Assembly (NCBI GenBank): GCA_035712345.1
Contig: DASTAY010000047.1
Location: 1-28,365 of the forward strand
Origin: VRUE01 sp035712345
Lineage (GTDB): Bacteria; Actinomycetota; Thermoleophilia; Solirubrobacterales; 70-9
Reading direction: 5' to 3'
DNA length: 28,365 nucleotides
Each line of letters opens with the position of its first letter. Positions within the stretch are counted from its first letter, which is position 1. Under the pieces are notes generated by a model. It was given only the letters and a program-made list of their open reading frames with translations. It had not been told where the DNA came from and ran no database searches. Position numbers and translations under genes: made by a program. Positions 13,405-23,047 of the stretch are shown piece by piece.

Positions 13405-14796
13405 ATGGGTAAGCCGCAAACGATGTTCGACAAGATCTGGAGCGCCCACGAGGTATCCGACGGCCTGCTCTACATCGACCTGCACCTGGTCCACGAGGTG
13501 ACCTCGCCGCAGGCCTTCGACGGCCTGCGGCTGGCCGACCGCCCGGTGCGCCGCCCCGACCGCACGCTGGCCACCGCCGATCACAACGTCCCCACCGATG
13601 GCACCAAGGCGGCGCGCCTGATCGCCGACCAGCTCTCGCGGGTCCAGGTCGAGACCCTGGAGCGCAACTGCGCGGAGTTCGGCATCCCGCTCTACTCGCT
13701 GGGCTCCGAGCACCAGGGCATCGTCCACGTCATCGGCCCCGAGCTGGGCGTCACCCAGCCGGGCATGACGATCGTCTGCGGCGACAGCCACACCTCGACC
13801 CACGGCGCCTTCGGCGCCCTCGCCTTCGGCATCGGCACCTCCGAGGTCGAGCACGTGCTGGCGACGCAGTGCCTGGTGCAGAAGCGGCCGAAGACGATGC
13901 GCATCCTCTATTCCGGCGAGCTGGGCGCCGGGGTCACGCCCAAGGACCTGATCCTGGCGACGATCGGCCGGCTCGGCACCGGCGGCATGGTCGGCCACGC
14001 GGTCGAGTACGCCGGCCCCGCGATCGAGGCCCTCTCGATGCCCGGCCGGATGACGGTCTGCAACATGACGATCGAGGGCGGCGGCCGCGCCGGCATGATC
14101 GCCCCCGACGAGACCACCTTCGAGTGGGTCTGCGGCAGGGACGCCGCGCCGCGGGACTTCGAGGCCGCGGTCGAGCGCTGGCGCTCGCTGCCGACCGACG
14201 AGGGCGCCGGGTTCGACACCGAGATCGAGATCGACGCCGCCGGCATCTCGCCGATGGTCACCTGGGGGACCAACCCGGGGATGGTCGTCGAGGTCACCGA
14301 CGAGGTCCCGGATCCCGCGGCGATGGACTCGCCCGCCGATCGCGAATCGGCGGAACGGGCGCTCGCCTACATGGCGCTGGAGCCGGGCACGCCGATGACC
14401 GCGGTCGCGCCCGAACGCGTCTTCATCGGCTCCTGCACCAACTCGCGGGTCGAGGACCTGCGCGAGGCGGCGGCGATGGTCGACGGCCGCAAGGTGGCAG
14501 GCTCGGTGCGGGCGATGGTCGTGCCGGGGTCCCAGCAGGTCAAGGCCGCGGCCGAAGCGGAGGGCCTCCACGATGTCTTCCGCGCGGCCGGCTTCGAGTG
14601 GCGCGAGGCGGGCTGCTCGATGTGCCTGGGGATGAATCCCGACACGCTGATCGAGGGCGAGCGCTGCGCCTCGACCTCCAACCGCAATTTCGAGGGGCGC
14701 CAGGGCAAGGGCGGGCGCACCCATCTGGTCAGCCCGAAGATGGCCGCCGCGGCGGCGATCGAGGGACATTTCGTCGACATCAGGGATTGGAGCTGA
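13405..14796 (+). CDS. leuC: 3-isopropylmalate dehydratase large subunit (LeuC)
   Basis: LeuC and LeuD together isomerise 2-isopropylmalate to 3-isopropylmalate through a [4Fe-4S] cluster; with citramalate they can also make 3-methylmalate in the CimA route to isoleucine. The 463-residue protein has three expected cluster cysteines, C344 (GSCTNSRVEDL), C404 and C407 (GCSMCLGMNPD). Other aconitase-superfamily marks are ATADHNVPT, CGDSHTSTHGAFGALAFGIGTSEVEHVLATQ (seen as two adjacent blocks) and SNRNFEGRQGKGGRTHLVSPKMAAAAAI near the end. ATG 13405 is favoured by AGGAGG 8 nt upstream; the overlapping TTG at 13402 is less likely. It is followed 2 nt later by leuD. Confidence 0.97.
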   Translation: MGKPQTMFDKIWSAHEVSDGLLYIDLHLVHEVTSPQAFDGLRLADRPVRRPDRTLATADHNVPTDGTKAARLIADQLSRVQVETLERNCAEFGIPLYSLGSEHQGIVHVIGPELGVTQPGMTIVCGDSHTSTHGAFGALAFGIGTSEVEHVLATQCLVQKRPKTMRILYSGELGAGVTPKDLILATIGRLGTGGMVGHAVEYAGPAIEALSMPGRMTVCNMTIEGGGRAGMIAPDETTFEWVCGRDAAPRDFEAAVERWRSLPTDEGAGFDTEIEIDAAGISPMVTWGTNPGMVVEVTDEVPDPAAMDSPADRESAERALAYMALEPGTPMTAVAPERVFIGSCTNSRVEDLREAAAMVDGRKVAGSVRAMVVPGSQQVKAAAEAEGLHDVFRAAGFEWREAGCSMCLGMNPDTLIEGERCASTSNRNFEGRQGKGGRTHLVSPKMAAAAAIEGHFVDIRDWS

Positions 14797-14798
14797 GC

Positions 14799-15362
14799 AT
14801 GCGACCGATAGACGTGATCGAGGGCGGGGTCTCGGTCCTCGACAGGGCCGACGTGGACACCGACCAGATCATCCCCAAGCAGTTCCTCAAGCGGGTCGAG
14901 CGGACCGGCTTCGGCGAGTTCCTCTTCTACGATTGGATCCGCGACGGCGAGATCGAGCTGGAGCCGAACCCGATCCTGGTCGCGGGGCGCAACTTCGGCT
15001 GCGGCTCCTCGCGCGAGCACGCTCCGTGGGCGCTGGAGGACTTCGGCTTCGAGGCGATCGTCGCCCCGTCCTTCGCCGACATCTTCTACGCCAACTGCAC
15101 GAAGATCGGCCTGCTGCCGGTGGTGCTCGACGAGCGGCACTGTCGCGAGGTGGCCGAGGCGGGGGAGGCGCGAATCGACGTCGACGACCAGACGATCACC
15201 TGCGCGGGGGGCGTCTTCGAGTTCGACATCGAGCCCGACGTCAAGCACCGCCTGGTCAACGGGCTCGACGACATCGGCATCACGCTGGGGAGCGCCGCCG
15301 CGATCGAGGCCTTCGAGGCCGCGCAGGCAGCCGAGGCCGGCCCGGTGACCACGGCGCTATGA
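14799..15362 (+). CDS. leuD: 3-isopropylmalate dehydratase small subunit (LeuD)
   Basis: LeuD is the swivelling domain of the isopropylmalate isomerase and completes the LeuC active site. The 187-residue protein shows the family marks DVDTDQIIPKQFLK, FLFYDWIRDG, the GRNFGCGSSREHAPWAL loop that contacts substrate, and APSFADIFYANCTKIGLLPVVL. Length is that of the bacterial LeuD group, including the C-terminal extension DVKHRLVNGLDDIGITL. It begins 2 nt after the leuC stop, and its own stop overlaps the next ATG (ATGA), so the three genes are expected to be co-translated. Confidence 0.97.
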   Translation: MRPIDVIEGGVSVLDRADVDTDQIIPKQFLKRVERTGFGEFLFYDWIRDGEIELEPNPILVAGRNFGCGSSREHAPWALEDFGFEAIVAPSFADIFYANCTKIGLLPVVLDERHCREVAEAGEARIDVDDQTITCAGGVFEFDIEPDVKHRLVNGLDDIGITLGSAAAIEAFEAAQAAEAGPVTTAL

Positions 15363-16147
15363 GCGATCCCGGCTCGCCCAGGGCGATGAACAGCAGCTCA
15401 CGCGAGTGGGACGCGGAGACCTATGACCAGGTCTCCGACCCGCAGTTCAACTGGGGCATGGAGGTGCTTGGCCGGCTCGAGCTGCGCGGGGACGAGGGCG
15501 TGGTCGACGCCGGCTGCGGCTCCGGCCGGGTGAGCGAGCAACTGCTCGCGCGCCTCCCCGAGGGACATCTGATCGTCGTGGACGGCTCCGCCGCGATGAT
15601 CGCGAAAGCCCGCGAGCGGCTGGGAGAGGGGGTCGACTACGTCGTCGCCGATCTCGCCGAGCTGGAGATCGCCGAGCCGGTCGACCTCGTCTTCTCCACC
15701 GCGACCTTTCACTGGCTGCTCGACCACGACCGTCTCTTCGCCCGCCTGCGGGCGGCGTTGCGACCGGGCGGGCGCCTGGTCGCGCAGTGCGGAGGCGAAG
15801 GCAACGTCGCCCGGCACGCGCAGGCGATCGTCGCCGCGGCCTCCGACGACGAGTTCGGGCAGCACTTCGGCGAGGCCAACTCACTTTGGAACTTCGCGGG
15901 ACCCGAGCAGACCGAGATGCGCCTGCGCAATGCCGGCTTCGACGAGATCCGCTGCTGGCTGGAACCGAAGCCGGTGCAACCCGCCGATCCACTCACGTTC
16001 ACCATGACCGTCACCCTGGGCCCCCTGCTGGCGCAGCTTCCGGAGGAGAAACGACGGCCGTTCGCGGAAGCGGTCCTGGCCGAGGCCGAACAGCCCCTGG
16101 TTCTCGACTACGTGCGCCTCAACATCGAGGCCCGTGCCGCGAGTTGA
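15359..16147 (+). CDS. SAM-dependent methyltransferase, trans-aconitate methyltransferase-like
   Basis: This is a 262-residue class I methyltransferase. Motif I, VVDAGCGSGRVSEQLL, is at about residues 48-63; the acidic residue after strand 2 is in IVVDGSAAMIAKARERL; motif post-II is VADLAELEIAEPVDLVFSTATFHWL; motif III is ALRPGGRLVAQC. The FHWLLDHDRLFARL and AMIAKAR features resemble Tam, which methylates trans-aconitate. Its start overlaps the leuD stop by 4 nt, so it is translationally coupled to the isopropylmalate isomerase genes. Because the yeast Tam-like enzyme Tmt1 also methylates 3-isopropylmalate, a substrate that is a product or side product of LeuCD is an attractive inference. ATG 15386 (MNSSS) is a shorter alternative start. 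Confidence 0.8.
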   Translation: MSDPGSPRAMNSSSREWDAETYDQVSDPQFNWGMEVLGRLELRGDEGVVDAGCGSGRVSEQLLARLPEGHLIVVDGSAAMIAKARERLGEGVDYVVADLAELEIAEPVDLVFSTATFHWLLDHDRLFARLRAALRPGGRLVAQCGGEGNVARHAQAIVAAASDDEFGQHFGEANSLWNFAGPEQTEMRLRNAGFDEIRCWLEPKPVQPADPLTFTMTVTLGPLLAQLPEEKRRPFAEAVLAEAEQPLVLDYVRLNIEARAAS

Positions 16148-16179
16148 GCCCCCGTATGGCCTCTGACTCCCGGCACGTC

Positions 16180-16185
16180 TAGAGT
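16180..16185 (+). promoter_or_regulatory. -10 box of leuB
   Basis: TAGAGT (TANNNT) lies 9 nt before the leuB GTG, and no Shine-Dalgarno sequence is present. It suggests that leuB has its own, leaderless transcript in addition to any read-through from leuCD. Confidence 0.5.
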
Positions 16186-16194
16186 GGCGCGCTC

Positions 16195-17283
16195 GTGAGT
16201 GACGCTCCGCGCATAGTGCTGTTGCCGGGCGACGGGATCGGGCCCGAGATCGTCGCCGCGGCGCGCGAGCTGCTCGAGGCGCTGGGCGAGTTCGAGTTCG
16301 ACGAGCGGCTGATGGGCGGCTGCTCGATCGACGCGCACGGCGTCGCCCTCACCGACGAGGTGCTCGAGGCCTGTAGGGCCTCCGACGCCGTCCTGCTCGG
16401 CGCGGTCGGGGGGCCGAAATGGGACACGACCGACCCCGACGCACCACGCCCCGAGCAGGGCCTGCTCGGCCTGCGCAAGGGGATGGGCCTCTACGCCAAC
16501 CTGCGGCCGGTGCGGCCGAGCCGAGCTCTCGTCGGCGCGAGCCCGCTGCGCGAGGAGCGGATCGCCGGCACCGACCTGCTCGTCGTGCGCGAGCTGACCG
16601 GCGGCATCTACTTCGGCGACCGCGGCCGCGAGGGCGACGTCGCCCACGACACCTGCGAGTACTCGGTCGGCGAGATCGAGCGGATCGCCCGGGCCGGCTT
16701 CGAGGCCGCGCGCCGGCGCGCCGAGGGCGGTGGGGGCAAGCCCCGCGTCACCTCGGTCGACAAGGCCAACGTGCTCGAGACGTCGCGGCTCTGGCGCGAG
16801 GTGGTCAGCGGGGTCGCCGCCGAGTACCCGGACGTCGAGCTCGACCACCTGCTGGTCGACAACGCCGCGATGCAGCTCGTCTCCCGCCCCGCCGAGTTCG
16901 ACGTGATCGTCACCGAGAACCTCTTCGGCGACATCCTCAGCGACGAGTCGGCGATGCTCACCGGCTCGCTTGGGATGCTCCCCTCGGCCAGCCTCGGCGA
17001 GGCCGGCGCGCCCGGGCTGTTCGAGCCGGTGCACGGCTCGGCGCCGGACATCGCCGGCCGGGGCGTCGCGAACCCGCTCGCGACCTTCCTCAGCGCGGCG
17101 ATGATGCTGCGCCACGGGCTCGACCGACCCGAGCAGGCCGAGCGGATCGAGTCGGCGGTCGACGCGGTGCTCGAGCAGGGCCTGCGCACGCCCGACCTGG
17201 CGGCAGCAGGCGATGCAACCGTCGGTACGGACGAAATGACCCGCGCGGTGCTGGCATACTTCTCGCAGGATGGAGACGGCTGA
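16195..17283 (+). CDS. leuB: 3-isopropylmalate dehydrogenase (LeuB)
   Basis: LeuB oxidises and decarboxylates 3-isopropylmalate to 2-oxoisocaproate with NAD+; in the citramalate route it can also turn 3-methylmalate into 2-oxobutyrate. The 362-residue protein has IVLLPGDGIGPEI at its start, GAVGGPKWD, GLYANLRPVRP, the substrate-binding RELTGGIYFG, VDKANVLETSRLW, the metal-binding DNAAMQL segment and the family signature NLFGDILSDESAMLTGSLGM. PVHGSAPDIAGRGVANP near the C-terminus contacts NAD. The GTG at 16195 is chosen because the protein opens at the normal place and a -10 box lies 9 nt upstream. Its 3' end overlaps ilvE by 14 nt. Confidence 0.97.
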   Translation: MSDAPRIVLLPGDGIGPEIVAAARELLEALGEFEFDERLMGGCSIDAHGVALTDEVLEACRASDAVLLGAVGGPKWDTTDPDAPRPEQGLLGLRKGMGLYANLRPVRPSRALVGASPLREERIAGTDLLVVRELTGGIYFGDRGREGDVAHDTCEYSVGEIERIARAGFEAARRRAEGGGGKPRVTSVDKANVLETSRLWREVVSGVAAEYPDVELDHLLVDNAAMQLVSRPAEFDVIVTENLFGDILSDESAMLTGSLGMLPSASLGEAGAPGLFEPVHGSAPDIAGRGVANPLATFLSAAMMLRHGLDRPEQAERIESAVDAVLEQGLRTPDLAAAGDATVGTDEMTRAVLAYFSQDGDG

Positions 17284-18229
17284 GCTGATCTGGCAGAACG
17301 GTGAGTTCGTGCCCTGGCACGAGGCGACCACCCACGTGCTCACCCATGGCCTGCATTACGGCACCGGCGTCTTCGAGGGGATTCGGTGCTATGAGACCGA
17401 GCGCGGCCCGGCGGTCTTCCGCCACAAGGACCACCTCGACCGCCTCGCCAAGTCGGCCGAGCTCTACTACTTCGAGCTGCCCTACTCGGGCGAGGAGATC
17501 GCCGAGGCGACGCGCGAGCTGATCCGGCGCAACGAGCTGCGCTCCTGCTACATCCGCCCGCTCGCCTTCCGCGGCTACGGCAACCTCGGCCTCTACGCGA
17601 CCGACGCGCCGATCGACGTCGTCATCGCCGCCTTCCCCTGGGGGGCCTACCTCGGCGAGGAGGGCCAGCGCGACGGCATCCGCGCCAAGGTCTCGAGCTG
17701 GCGTCGCATCAGTCCGGCGGGCCTGGTCCCCCATGCAAAGGCCTCGGGCCAGTACCTCAACTCGATCCTCGCCAAGACCGAGTCACAGAACGCCGGCTAC
17801 GAGGAGGCGATTCTGCTCGACGAGCGCGGCTTCGTCTGCGAGGGCTCGGGCGAGAACATCTTCCTCGTCCGCGACGGCGAGATCGTCACCCCGCCGCACG
17901 TCGCTGCGATCCTCGACGGGATCAACCGCAAGTCGGTGATCCAGATCGCCCGCGACCTCGGCTACAGCGTGGTCGAGCGCGACGTCGCCCGCTCGGAGCT
18001 CTACATCGCCGAGGAGGTCTTCCTCACCGGAACCGCGGCCGAGCTCGTGCCGGTCCGCGAGATCGACGACCACCCCTTGGGCGAGCCGGGCGAGATCACC
18101 CGGGTGATCCAGGCCAAGTTCCGCGACGCGCTGGAAGGACGCGCGGAGGAGTACCTCGAGTGGCTCGACTTCGTCGAGGCGCCGTCGACCGCGGACGAGC
18201 AGACCGGGCGAATTACGCCTGCCGCCTAG
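17270..18229 (+). CDS. ilvE: branched-chain amino acid aminotransferase (IlvE)
   Basis: This fold-type IV PLP enzyme carries out the last step for leucine, isoleucine and valine, exchanging the amino group with glutamate. The 319-residue protein opens with LIWQNGEFVPWHEATTHVLTHGLHYG and has GTGVFEGIRCYET, typical of the bacterial short BCAT group. The Schiff-base lysine is K157 in PHAKASGQYLNSILAK, the conserved glutamate is in FVCEGSGENIFLV, and FLTGTAAELVPV is the phosphate-binding end. It overlaps the end of leuB by 14 nt, and the upstream GCAGG provides a weak ribosome site. It ends 73 nt before cimA. D-amino acid and aminodeoxychorismate lyase relatives are less likely given the motifs and context. 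Confidence 0.95.
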   Translation: METAELIWQNGEFVPWHEATTHVLTHGLHYGTGVFEGIRCYETERGPAVFRHKDHLDRLAKSAELYYFELPYSGEEIAEATRELIRRNELRSCYIRPLAFRGYGNLGLYATDAPIDVVIAAFPWGAYLGEEGQRDGIRAKVSSWRRISPAGLVPHAKASGQYLNSILAKTESQNAGYEEAILLDERGFVCEGSGENIFLVRDGEIVTPPHVAAILDGINRKSVIQIARDLGYSVVERDVARSELYIAEEVFLTGTAAELVPVREIDDHPLGEPGEITRVIQAKFRDALEGRAEEYLEWLDFVEAPSTADEQTGRITPAA

Positions 18230-18302
18230 CGGCTGGCGCTGCGCTGCGCGCAAGTCGGGCCATGGGCCCCACCCGGATCGTCCTCGTATCGAAAGGCATC
18301 AG

Positions 18303-19862
<1,560 letters not shown>

Positions 19863-19935
19863 GCGGAGCGACCAAGCGTCCATATCTGATTCTTCGCGCC
19901 GGGAGCGGAGCGAAATCATTCATGGCGAAGCCGAA

Positions 19936-19941
19936 TAGGGT
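19936..19941 (+). promoter_or_regulatory. -10 box of the DegT-family gene
   Basis: TAGGGT (TANNNT) lies 6 nt before the ATG at 19948 with no Shine-Dalgarno sequence between. It marks a probable new transcription unit for aminotransferase-argH-glycosylase. Confidence 0.45.
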
Positions 19942-19947
19942 CACGGT

Positions 19948-21059
19948 ATGAAGGAGCAGATTCCGCTCGCGCAGCCGGAGATCGGCGCCCGCGAGGAGAC
20001 GCTGGTCCTCGAGGTGCTGCGCTCGGGCCGGCTCTCGCTGGGGCCGATGGGCGAGCGCTTCGAGCGGGCGCTCGCCGAGTGGCTGGGGGTCGAGGACGCC
20101 GTCGCCGTCTCCAGCGGCACGACGGCGCTGCACCTCGGCGTGCGGGCGTCGGGTTGGGGGCCCGGGGACGAGGTCCTGACCAGCCCCTTTAGCTTCGTCG
20201 CCTCGGCCAACTGCCTGCTCTACGAGGGCGCCCGGCCGGTCTTCTGCGACGTCGACCCGGTCACCCTGAACCTCGACCCCGCCGCCGTCGAGGCGGCCGT
20301 GGGCGAGCGCAGCGCCGGCATCCTGCCGGTCCACATCTTCGGCTTCCCGGCGGCGATGGGGGAGACCGAGGCGATCGCGGCGCGCAACGGCCTTGGCGTG
20401 CTGGAGGACGCCTGCGAGGCGTTGGGCGCGATCGACGCCGACGGCCGCCGAGTCGGCGCCCGCGGCAACCTCGCCACCTTCGCCTTCTACGCCAACAAGC
20501 AGCTGACGACCGGCGAGGGGGGGATGATCGTGCCCTCAGGCCCCGAGGTCGCGGCGCGCCTGCGCTCCGAGCGCAACCAGGGGCGCGCGGCCGACATGGG
20601 TTGGCTCGACCATGGGGGGCTCGGCTTCAACTACCGCCTCTCCGACGTCGCCGCGGCGCTCGGCGTCGCCCAGGTGGAGAAGCTCGACCGGATGCTCGCC
20701 CAGAGGGCCGCCGTCGCGGCCCTCTACGAGGAGGCCCTGGCGGGCGTCGAAGGGGTCTCGCCGCCCCTTGCGGGCCGCGGCGCCGAGCGGCGCAGCTGGT
20801 TCGTCTACCCGGTCCGCCTCCACGCGGAGGCCGACCGCGATGCCGTCGTCGCCCGGCTCGCCGAGCGGGGCATCGCCTCCAAGGCCTACCTGCCCTGCAT
20901 CCACCTCTTCCCGCACCTGCGCGAGCTCGGCTACCGCGAGGGGCAGTTCCCGGTCGCCGAAGCCGCCGCCGCAAGCTCGCTTGCGCTGCCCTTCTTCCCG
21001 GCGATGAGCGAATCGCAGGTCGCGCGGGTATGCGAGGCTCTCGCCCGAGCCCTGCACTG

Positions 21060-21060
<1 letters not shown>
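19948..21060 (+). CDS. DegT/DnrJ/EryC1/StrS-family aminotransferase
   Basis: This 370-residue PLP enzyme belongs to the family that mostly transaminates nucleotide-linked keto-sugars. It opens IPLAQPEIGAREETLVLEVLRSG, has VSSGTTALHLGVRA for cofactor phosphate binding, TSPFSFVASANCLLYEGARPVFCDVD, EDACEALGA with the pyridine-nitrogen Asp, and the Schiff-base lysine K184 in FAFYANKQLTTGEGGM. Downstream, GFNYRLSDVAAALGVAQVEKLD and FPVAEAAAASSLALPFFPAMSESQ are family features. Substrate is unknown: no sugar-nucleotide genes are nearby. Its stop overlaps the argH start by one base (TGATG), so it is coupled to arginine synthesis, an unusual partner for this family. Confidence 0.88.
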
Positions 21061-22447
<1,387 letters not shown>

Positions 22448-22451
<4 letters not shown>

Positions 22452-23047
22452 GCCGGGCGGCTCCGGCGACCTCCTCGCGCCTCGACGCCGCCTTCTTCTC
22501 CCGCAGCGTCCACGTCGTGGCCCGCGAGCTGATCGGCTGTCGCCTCTTCTACGCCGGCTGCGGCGGAACCGTCGTCGAGACCGAGAGCTATGAGCGCGAC
22601 GACCCGGCCTGCCATGCCTACGTCGGCCTGACCGATCGCACCGCGCCCCTGTTCGGGCCCCCGGGACGCGCGTACGTCTACCTCTCCTACGGCATCCACA
22701 GCCTGCTCAACGCCGTGTGCGAACCGGAGGGCGAGGCGGCCGCGGTCCTGATCCGCGCGCTCGAGCCCACGCGGGGCCTCGAGGCGATGCGCTCACGCCG
22801 TGGCGAGCGCCCCGACGCCGATCTCTGCTCGGGCCCCGGCAAGCTGACCGAGGCGCTCGGCATCGGGCTCGACGCCAACGACACCGACCTGGGCGAGGAT
22901 CCGTTCTTGCTCGAGCCGCGAGAGGCCGGCTGGCAGGGCGCAATCGTCAGCAGCCTCCGCGTCGGCATCACCAAAGCGGTCGAGCGCCCCTGGCGGTTCA
23001 GCCTCGCGGGCAGCGTCTACGTGTCCCGCCCGCGGCCGAGGGTCTAG
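22448..23047 (+). CDS. mpg: 3-methyladenine DNA glycosylase (MPG/Aag family)
   Basis: This base-excision repair enzyme removes alkylated purines such as 3-methyladenine. The 199-residue protein shows the monofunctional MPG features: ARELIGCRLFY, the catalytic glutamate in VVETESYERDDPACHAYVG, FGPPGRAYVYLSYGIHSLLNAVC with the Tyr that flips the base, and LCSGPGKLTEALGI. RVGITKAVERPWRF near the end contacts DNA. The GTG at 22448 overlaps the argH stop by 4 nt (GTGA). The stop TAG at 23045 is part of a CTAG that also ends the opposite-strand penicillin-binding protein gene, leaving no room for a terminator between the two. Confidence 0.94.

Noticed and set aside
13364..13405. Mini-ORF MMNANEREQRRRR overlapping the leuC start
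   Set aside because: It contains no leucine, its AGG AGG codons are simply the leuC ribosome site, and there is no supporting structure.
16156..16182. Mini-ORF MASDSRHV before leuB
   Set aside because: Eight codons with no ribosome site or amino acid bias; it ends inside the putative leuB -10 box and looks like chance.
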